Source: JALHMQ01 sp964616395
Lineage (GTDB): Bacteria > Pseudomonadota > Gammaproteobacteria > Burkholderiales > Burkholderiaceae_F
Assembly: GCA_964616395.1 (NCBI GenBank)
Contig: CAZTUT010000006.1
Location: forward strand, 1-41,396
Length of the DNA: 41,396 nucleotides
Direction: 5' to 3'
Part shown: piece by piece, positions 36,537 through 41,396 of the stretch
Layout: each line of letters begins with the position of its first letter
How positions within the stretch are numbered: position 1 is the first letter of the stretch
Position numbers and translations under genes: made by a program
The notes under the pieces: generated by a model
Told to the model about the DNA's origin: nothing
The model's database searches: none
The model's input: only the letters and a program-made list of their open reading frames with translations

Positions 36537-37961
36537 ATGATCCCGAGCCCCGATCCTGGCGAGTGCGCCGACCACATCCCCTGGTACTGGCGCGCGCTCG
36601 ACTTCGAGCAGCTGGCGCGCGACTACCCGCCGCCGCCCGACTACTTCCGCAGCACCTACCGGATGTCGCGCGATGCGCTGCACGCGCTGCAGGAACAGCG
36701 GTTCCTGGCGACCATGAAGCGCGGCTGGGAGATCCCGTTCTTCCAGCGCCACTGGGGCCGCGCCGGCATGCAGCCGGGCGACATCCGCGGCCTCGACGAC
36801 CTCACCAAGGTGCCGCCCTACACGGTGCACGACATTCGCGAGAGCATCGAGATCGCGCCGCCTTTCGGCGACTTCATGGGCCTGTCGCCGGAAGACGGCA
36901 AGCGCATGCCGCTGGTGCTGCAGACCAGCGGCGGCACCACCGGGCTGCCGCGGCCGATGCTGTATGCGCCGCAGGACCGCGAGACGATGGCGATCCTCGG
37001 CGGGCGGCGCTTCGCGCTGCACGGCATCCGCCCCGGCGACCTGGTGCTGGTCACCTACGCGCTCGGACTGTCCAACGGCGGCATGGCGCCGCGCGAGGCG
37101 CTGTGGCGCTACACCGGCGCGGTGCCGGTGATGTCGGGCAGCGGCGCCAGCACGCCCACGCGCCGCCAGATCGAGCTGATCCAGGCGTGGAAGATCAACG
37201 TGATCCTGGGCTTTCCCGCCTACCTGCGGCACATGGCGCTGGTGGCGCGCGACGAGATGGGCATCGACGTGCGCTCGCTCGGTGTGCGCCTGATCGGCAC
37301 GCACCTCGGCGTGGAAGACCGCGAGCAGATCGAGGCGCTGTGGGGCGCGCCCTGCTTCGACATGTACGGCACGCACGAGAGCGGCATGATGGGCGCCGAG
37401 TGCCGCCACCAGCGCGGCATGCACGTTCAGGAAGACGCCTTCATCCTCGAGATCGCCGATCCGGACACGGGCCGCATCCTGCCCGACGGCGACAAGGGCA
37501 CGATCTACATCACCACGCTGTACAAGTACGGCGCGCCGCAGATCCGCTTCAACGTCAACGACATCTCGGCCTACGCGACCGACACCTGCCCGTGCGGCAG
37601 CACGATGCGGCGGCTGCAGAAGATCTACGGCCGCAACGACAACATGGTGAAGCTGCGCGGCGTCAACGTGTTCCCCGAGGCGGTGGGCGCGGCGGTGGCC
37701 GAGGACGCGCGCACCAACGGCGAGTACTTTTGCATCGTCGAGCGCGTCGGCGAGGCCGGCACCGACCAGATGCGGGTGCTGGTCGAGCAGCGCGACGGCA
37801 GCGCCGACCGCGGGTCGCTGGCAGCCGATCTCGAGCGCCGCCTCAAGGAGGTGCTCGGCGTGCGGGTTGCAGTCGAGGTGCACGACAAGGGTGCGCTCGA
37901 TGCGCTGACCGGCACCTCGCAGACCTCCAAGGTCAAGCGCCTGCAGGATCGCCGCAAGTAG
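36537..37961 (+). CDS. AMP-dependent CoA ligase of the phenylacetate-CoA ligase (PaaK) type
   Basis: The 474-residue protein has the adenylate-forming P-loop LQTSGGTTGLPRPML, the YGTHESG segment (motif A5), FNVNDIS and the hinge region YGRNDNMVKLRGVNVFPEAVG, in the order found in PaaK-like ligases. A CPCG motif lies before the hinge, as in many of them. It would activate an aromatic or other carboxylic acid to its CoA ester using ATP. In this cluster it probably makes the thioester that the crotonase, MaoC and lyase proteins use (inference). GAGG 7 bases before the ATG at 36537 supports the start; the longer open frame upstream lies inside the SDR gene. Confidence 0.92.
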   Translation: MIPSPDPGECADHIPWYWRALDFEQLARDYPPPPDYFRSTYRMSRDALHALQEQRFLATMKRGWEIPFFQRHWGRAGMQPGDIRGLDDLTKVPPYTVHDIRESIEIAPPFGDFMGLSPEDGKRMPLVLQTSGGTTGLPRPMLYAPQDRETMAILGGRRFALHGIRPGDLVLVTYALGLSNGGMAPREALWRYTGAVPVMSGSGASTPTRRQIELIQAWKINVILGFPAYLRHMALVARDEMGIDVRSLGVRLIGTHLGVEDREQIEALWGAPCFDMYGTHESGMMGAECRHQRGMHVQEDAFILEIADPDTGRILPDGDKGTIYITTLYKYGAPQIRFNVNDISAYATDTCPCGSTMRRLQKIYGRNDNMVKLRGVNVFPEAVGAAVAEDARTNGEYFCIVERVGEAGTDQMRVLVEQRDGSADRGSLAADLERRLKEVLGVRVAVEVHDKGALDALTGTSQTSKVKRLQDRRK

Positions 37962-38004
37962 GGCCGGGCAACGAAACGAATCAAGGTACAACGGAGTCGC
38001 AGGG

Positions 38005-38829
38005 ATGGGTCTTCAATTGCTCGATCGCGCGGTCTCGCTGCTGCGCGCCCTCGGAGGCGGCGGCGAGGACGGATTGCGCCTGGTCGATCTTCAGCGTGCC
38101 ACCGGGCTGTCCAAGCCCACCGCGCACCGACTGCTGGCCGGCCTCGTCGAAAACGGGCTGGTCGCGCATGACGCGGCAACGCGCCGCTACCGGCTCGGGC
38201 ACGAGCTGGCGGTGTTGGGCTGGTCGGTCGCGCAGCGCACCGGCGACCTGCAGGCGATCGCCTCGCACTCGGCGGCGCGGCTGGCCGAGGAATGCGGCGA
38301 CACCGTATTCGTGGTGGCGCGCTCGGGACTCGACACCGTGTGCATCGAGCGACGCAGCGGCACCTATCCGATCAAGGCGCTGACCGTGGACATCGGCACG
38401 CGCCGGCCGCTGGGCGTGGGCGCCGGCGGGCTCGCGATCCTGGCATCGATGCCCGAAGACGAGGCCAATGCCGCGCTGGCGACGGTGGCGCCGCGCCTTG
38501 CCGCATTCACCAGCACGCCGCTGACGCAGTTGCAGGCCGCGGTGCGCGAGGCGCGCCGCCATGGCTATGCGGTCAGCAACGGCTACGTGACCGAAGGCGT
38601 GCGCGCGATCAGCACCGTGGTGCGCGACTTCCGCGGCGAGGCGATCGCCGCCATCGGCGTGGCGGCGATCCTGCCGCGCATCCCGCGCGCGCGCATCGCC
38701 GAGCTGGCCGACGCACTCGACCGCGAGCGCCGCCGGATCGAAAGCCGGCTGCTGTCGGGCATGGGCAGCGGCGATGCCGACGCCGACAGCAGCGCGCTGC
38801 GGGTCCGCCCCGTGCGCGCCGCCGCGTGA
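38005..38829 (+). CDS. IclR family transcriptional regulator
   Basis: The 274-residue protein has an N-terminal winged helix, LQLLDRAVSLLRALGGGGEDGLRLVDLQRATGLSKPTAHRLLAGLVENGLVAHDAATRRYRLG. The IclR effector domain follows, with GDTVFVVARSGLDTVCIERRSG, KALTVDIGTRRPLGVGAGGLAILA and GYAVSNGYVTEGVRAISTVVRDFRGEAIAAIGVAAILPRI. IclR proteins sense small acids and act as repressors or activators of catabolic genes, so it probably controls this cluster. The stop overlaps the MBL-fold gene by GTGA, which makes the two co-translated. The ATG at 38005 follows GGAG about 9 bases upstream. A 43-base gap separates it from the ligase gene. Confidence 0.94.
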   Translation: MGLQLLDRAVSLLRALGGGGEDGLRLVDLQRATGLSKPTAHRLLAGLVENGLVAHDAATRRYRLGHELAVLGWSVAQRTGDLQAIASHSAARLAEECGDTVFVVARSGLDTVCIERRSGTYPIKALTVDIGTRRPLGVGAGGLAILASMPEDEANAALATVAPRLAAFTSTPLTQLQAAVREARRHGYAVSNGYVTEGVRAISTVVRDFRGEAIAAIGVAAILPRIPRARIAELADALDRERRRIESRLLSGMGSGDADADSSALRVRPVRAAA

Positions 38830-39905
38830 CCGCGCTGCGGTATCCGTTCGGCGCGCGCGCGCCGGCGCCCGGCGAGACGCTCGAGATCGCCGATGGCGTG
38901 CACTGGGTACGCATCCCGCTGGCCGGCCCGCTCAAGCACATCAACGTGTGGCTGCTGCGCGATGGCAGCGACTGGACGCTGGTCGACTGCGGGCTCGGCG
39001 AGGCCGATGCGCAAGCGTGCTGGGAGCGCGTGTTCGCCGCCCGTATCGGCACGGGCCGCGTGACGCGCGTGATCGCGACCCACATGCACTCCGATCACCT
39101 CGGGCTGGCACGCTGGCTGTGCCAGCGCTGGAACGCGCCGCTGTACATCGCCGGCCGCGAGGCGGCGCTGGCGCGACGACTGCTTGCAGCAGGCCGCGCG
39201 GAAGGCGAGGCGGCGGTGGACTTCTATCGCAGCCACGGCGTGACCGACGAGGCGCTGCTCGACACCGTGCTGCGCCAGCCGACCCCGTATCCGCAGCGCG
39301 TGCCCGGGCTGCCTGATGATGTGCGGCTGCTGTCGGCGCGCGAGCGGCTGCGCATCGACGGCCGCGACTGGACCGCGATCGAGGGCCGCGGCCACTCGCC
39401 CGAGCACCTGGCGCTTCACTGCGCCGCCACCGGCGTGATGATCGCCGGCGACATGCTGCTGCCGCGCATCTCCGCGCACGTGGCGGTCTCGCCGTACGCG
39501 CCCGACGGCGATCCGCTGTCCGACTTCCTCGACTCGATGCGCGCGTTCCTCGCACTGCCGGCCGACACGCTGGTGCTACCGGCGCACGGCGAGCCGTTCC
39601 TCGGCATCGGCGCGCGCGTGCAGGCGATCGACGCGCACCATGCGGCGCGCTGCGATCGCATCGCCGCGCTGTGCGAGACCGCGCGCAGTGCCGCCGACAT
39701 CAGCGCCGCGCTGTTCGCCGCGCGCCCGCTGGACCGCGCCAACACGCTGCTGGCGCTGCACGAGGTGATCGCGCACCTGCACCGGCTGCAGGCGGTGGGC
39801 CGCGTCACTGCCACGCTCGACGCCGATGGCGTCACGCGCTTTGCCGCAGTGGCCGCAGCGGCCGCAGTAGCCGCGGCGACCGCAGCCGACATCGAGCGCG
39901 CTTAA
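38826..39905 (+). CDS. Metallo-beta-lactamase-fold hydrolase
   Basis: The 359-residue protein has all five MBL metal motifs: VIATHMHSDHLGLARWL (HxHxDH), GHSPEHLALH, AGDMLLPR and VLPAHGEP. INVWLLRDGSDWTLVDCGLG precedes them. The second part (HHAARCDRIAALCETARSAADISAALFAARPLDRANTLLALHEVIAHLHRLQAVGRV) is a helical winged-type tail found in MBL proteins such as LACTB2-like thioesterase/hydrolases. The last ~20 residues are an Ala/Val-rich low-complexity run. It may release CoA from a dead-end thioester or hydrolyse a lactone; neither is shown. The start is a GTG at 38826 overlapping the IclR stop. Its own stop overlaps the OxyR-like site before ahpC. Confidence 0.9.
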   Translation: MTALRYPFGARAPAPGETLEIADGVHWVRIPLAGPLKHINVWLLRDGSDWTLVDCGLGEADAQACWERVFAARIGTGRVTRVIATHMHSDHLGLARWLCQRWNAPLYIAGREAALARRLLAAGRAEGEAAVDFYRSHGVTDEALLDTVLRQPTPYPQRVPGLPDDVRLLSARERLRIDGRDWTAIEGRGHSPEHLALHCAATGVMIAGDMLLPRISAHVAVSPYAPDGDPLSDFLDSMRAFLALPADTLVLPAHGEPFLGIGARVQAIDAHHAARCDRIAALCETARSAADISAALFAARPLDRANTLLALHEVIAHLHRLQAVGRVTATLDADGVTRFAAVAAAAAVAAATAADIERA

Positions 39906-39919
39906 TAGGTTTCAACAAT
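39905..39919 (+). promoter_or_regulatory. OxyR-like half site upstream of ahpC
   Basis: ATAGGTTTCAACAAT matches the OxyR half-site pattern ATAGnTnnnAnCTAT except for one base (CAAT for CTAT). The following half is only partly matched. It lies 103 bases before the ahpC ATG and begins at the last base of the MBL-gene stop codon. Control of ahpC by OxyR is well established in other bacteria. Confidence 0.5.
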
Positions 39920-40021
39920 CGAAGGCATCCAAACAATTCAAAGACAAAATCGACACGCGCCCACACACTCTCGTCCGTTGCAGCTTGTTCCTCCTCCTCC
40001 AACAACGAAAGAGAGTTCGCG

Positions 40022-40585
40022 ATGTCGATCATCAACAGCACCGTCAAGCCGTTCAAGGCCACCGCTTACCAGGGTGGCAAGTTCATCGAAGTCACCGACC
40101 AGTCGATCCGCGGCACGTGGAGCGTGTTCTGCTTCTACCCGGCCGACTTCACCTTCGTCTGCCCGACCGAGCTGGAAGACCTGGCCAACCTGTATCCGCA
40201 GTTCCAGGCGCTCGGCGTCGAGGTCTACGGCGTCTCCACCGACACCCACTTCGCGCACAAGGCGTGGCACGACACCTCGGAGGCAATCCGCAAGGTTCAG
40301 TACCCGCTGATCGGCGACCCGACCGGCACCCTCACGCGCAACTTCGACGTGATGATCGAGGAAGAAGGCCTGGCGCTGCGCGGCACCTTCCTGGTCAACC
40401 CGGAGGGCGTGATCAAGACCGCCGAGATCCACGACAACGGCATCGGCCGCGACGCCAGCGAGCTGCTGCGCAAGGTCAAGGCCGCGCAGTACGTGGCCAA
40501 CAACCCGGGCCAGGTCTGCCCCGCCAAATGGCAGGAAGGCGCGAAGACGCTCACGCCGTCGCTCGACCTGATCGGCAAGATCTGA
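40022..40585 (+). CDS. ahpC: Alkyl hydroperoxide reductase subunit C (2-Cys peroxiredoxin)
   Basis: The 187-residue AhpC starts MSIINSTVKPFKATAYQGGKF, as in enterobacterial AhpC. The peroxidatic Cys47 is in FYPADFTFVCPTE and the resolving Cys166 in NPGQVCPAKWQEG. GDPTGTLTRNFDVMIEEEGLALRGTFLVNPEG is the GGLG-type region of sensitive peroxiredoxins. It reduces hydrogen peroxide and organic peroxides with electrons from AhpF. The ATG at 40022 follows AAGAGAG. The gene is separated from ahpF by 70 bases containing a hairpin, and an OxyR-like site lies upstream. Confidence 0.98.
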   Translation: MSIINSTVKPFKATAYQGGKFIEVTDQSIRGTWSVFCFYPADFTFVCPTELEDLANLYPQFQALGVEVYGVSTDTHFAHKAWHDTSEAIRKVQYPLIGDPTGTLTRNFDVMIEEEGLALRGTFLVNPEGVIKTAEIHDNGIGRDASELLRKVKAAQYVANNPGQVCPAKWQEGAKTLTPSLDLIGKI

Positions 40586-40612
40586 GTACGACCGCGCAGC
40601 ACCGCACGACCC

Positions 40613-40638
40613 GCCGCCGGCCGCGCGCCGGCGGCTTT
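40613..40638 (+). terminator. Attenuator-like hairpin between ahpC and ahpF
   Basis: GCCGCCGGC (40613-40621) pairs perfectly with GCCGGCGGC (40627-40635) around a 5-base loop, followed by TTT. It lies 27 bases after the ahpC stop. It would let most transcripts end after ahpC, giving more AhpC than AhpF. Confidence 0.6.
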
Positions 40639-40655
40639 CCCCGATGGATGACACG

Positions 40656-41396
40656 ATGCTCGACGACACCCTGAAGTCCCAGCTCGCCGCCTACCTGCAG
40701 CATGTGAAGCAGCCGGTGCAGATGGTCGCCTCGCTGGCCGATGATGCGCCCGACAGCCCGTCGGGCCAGATGCGCGCGCTGCTCGCTGAGATCGCCGCGC
40801 TCTGCCCGCTGGTCAGCGTGCGGTTCGACGGCGACGATGCGCGCCGCCCGAGCTTTTCGATCAGCCGCACCGGCCACGACATGGGGCTGCGCTTCGCCGC
40901 GAGCCCGCTCGGCCACGAGTTCACCTCGCTCGTGCTGGCGCTGCTGCAGGCCGGCGGCCATCCGCCGCGCGTCGCACCCGAGGTGATCGAGCAGATCCGC
41001 GCGCTCGATGGCGACTTCGTGTTCGAGACCTACATGTCGCTGTCGTGCCATAACTGTCCCGACCTGGTGCAGGCGCTGAACCTGATGGCGGTGCTCAATC
41101 CGCGCATCCGCCACGTGGCGATCGATGGCGGGCTGTTCCGCGACGAGGTCGAGGCGCGCCAGGTGATGGCGGTGCCGATGCTGTACCTGAACGGCGCGCC
41201 GTTCGGCTCGGGTCGCATGGCGCTGGGCGAAATCCTGGCGAAGATCGACACCAGCGCGGCGGCGCGCGACGCGCAGCGGCTGGCCGCGCGCGAGCCGTAC
41301 GACGTGCTGATCGTTGGCGGCGGGCCGGCGGGTGCGGCAGCGGCAACCGCAACCCACACAGAAACTGTCAAAGCAGGACATCATGAACAAGGAGCT
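40656..41396 (+). CDS. ahpF: Alkyl hydroperoxide reductase subunit F (3' end missing or altered)
   Basis: The visible 247 codons match AhpF from MLDDTLKSQLAAYLQHVKQPVQM through SPLGHEFTSLVLALLQAGGHPP and MSLSCHNCPDLVQALNLMAVLNPRIRH (redox Cys131/134) to the FAD motif YDVLIVGGGPAGAAAA (221-230). AhpF passes electrons from NADH to AhpC. From codon 231 (base 41346) the protein no longer resembles AhpF, which should continue like IYSARKGIRTG, and the last ~50 bases are clearly lower in G+C. An in-frame ATG at 40644 is an alternative start. The frame stays open to the window end. This could be an assembly join or a true truncation. Confidence 0.85.
   Translation, partial: MLDDTLKSQLAAYLQHVKQPVQMVASLADDAPDSPSGQMRALLAEIAALCPLVSVRFDGDDARRPSFSISRTGHDMGLRFAASPLGHEFTSLVLALLQAGGHPPRVAPEVIEQIRALDGDFVFETYMSLSCHNCPDLVQALNLMAVLNPRIRHVAIDGGLFRDEVEARQVMAVPMLYLNGAPFGSGRMALGEILAKIDTSAAARDAQRLAAREPYDVLIVGGGPAGAAAATATHTETVKAGHHEQGA

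Noticed and set aside
38771..38829. Assembly frameshift between the IclR and MBL genes
   Set aside because: The overlap is a clean GTGA junction, and both proteins are complete with family-typical ends and starts.
1..41396. Mobile elements, prophage, CRISPR arrays, tRNA or rRNA genes
   Set aside because: I saw no transposase, integrase or phage proteins, no regularly spaced repeats and no tRNA-like cloverleaf or rRNA sequence; composition is even except at the last ~50 bases.

Overview
The window looks like chromosomal DNA of a betaproteobacterium, most likely Burkholderiales. Base composition is strongly G+C rich throughout. It carries an EarP arginine rhamnosyltransferase next to an EF-P with Arg32, a phasin (implying polyhydroxyalkanoate storage), a Bug/TctC-type binding protein, NnrU, and several CaiB-type CoA-transferases. 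I see no tRNA, rRNA, CRISPR array, transposase, integrase or phage gene, so the catabolic genes seem to be resident chromosomal operons.

Layout. (A) 1-6.3 kb is mostly housekeeping: the end of a probable sarcosine oxidase gamma-like gene, a phasin with promoter and terminator, nnrU, a solitary HicA-like gene, earP-efp, a GNAT/flavin-type oxidase pair and an exported protein of unknown function. (B) 6.4-9.7 kb has an alpha/beta hydrolase-CoA transferase pair and the azlCD amino-acid exporter. (C) 9.7-19.0 kb is a divergent catabolic locus around a GntR-FCD regulator. Leftward runs a DctPQM TRAP transporter with a FAD oxidoreductase and an Fe(II)/2-oxoglutarate-type dioxygenase. Rightward run a second dioxygenase, a PanB-like enzyme and PurU (10-formyl-THF hydrolase). 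(D) 19.1-27.9 kb is a tightly overlapped leftward eight-gene operon: TAXI binding protein, fused TRAP permease, MaoC hydratase, two acyl-CoA dehydrogenases, CoA-transferase, XenA/YqjM-type ene-reductase and PaaG-like crotonase. (E) 28.2-29.8 kb is a divergent AtuA split into two overlapping genes. The D/E intergenic region holds two operators with identical arms, and a TetR gene lies just beyond. (F) 30.6-39.9 kb is a rightward series: crotonase, MaoC, double-hotdog hydratase, CitE-like lyase, Bug binding protein, amidohydrolase, SDR, PaaK-like CoA ligase, IclR regulator and metallo-beta-lactamase-fold hydrolase. (G) The end holds ahpC and the start of ahpF.

How they may work together. C, D/E and F each look like an uptake-plus-CoA-ester degradation module with its own regulator (GntR, TetR, IclR). 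The most unusual is C. Its PanB-like protein keeps the PanB fold motifs but has lost two of the three Mg-site acidic residues, and it sits beside PurU and two non-haem iron dioxygenases. I infer an uncharacterised pathway that removes or transfers a one-carbon unit from a TRAP-imported acid. In F, an SDR and an amidohydrolase also have altered catalytic or metal residues, and a hydratase/CitE-lyase pair resembles the last steps of itaconate or mesaconate breakdown.

Limits: all assignments come from reading motifs and gene context by eye. Substrates are not proven. The last ~50 bases of the window do not continue the AhpF protein as expected and may be an assembly join or a real rearrangement.
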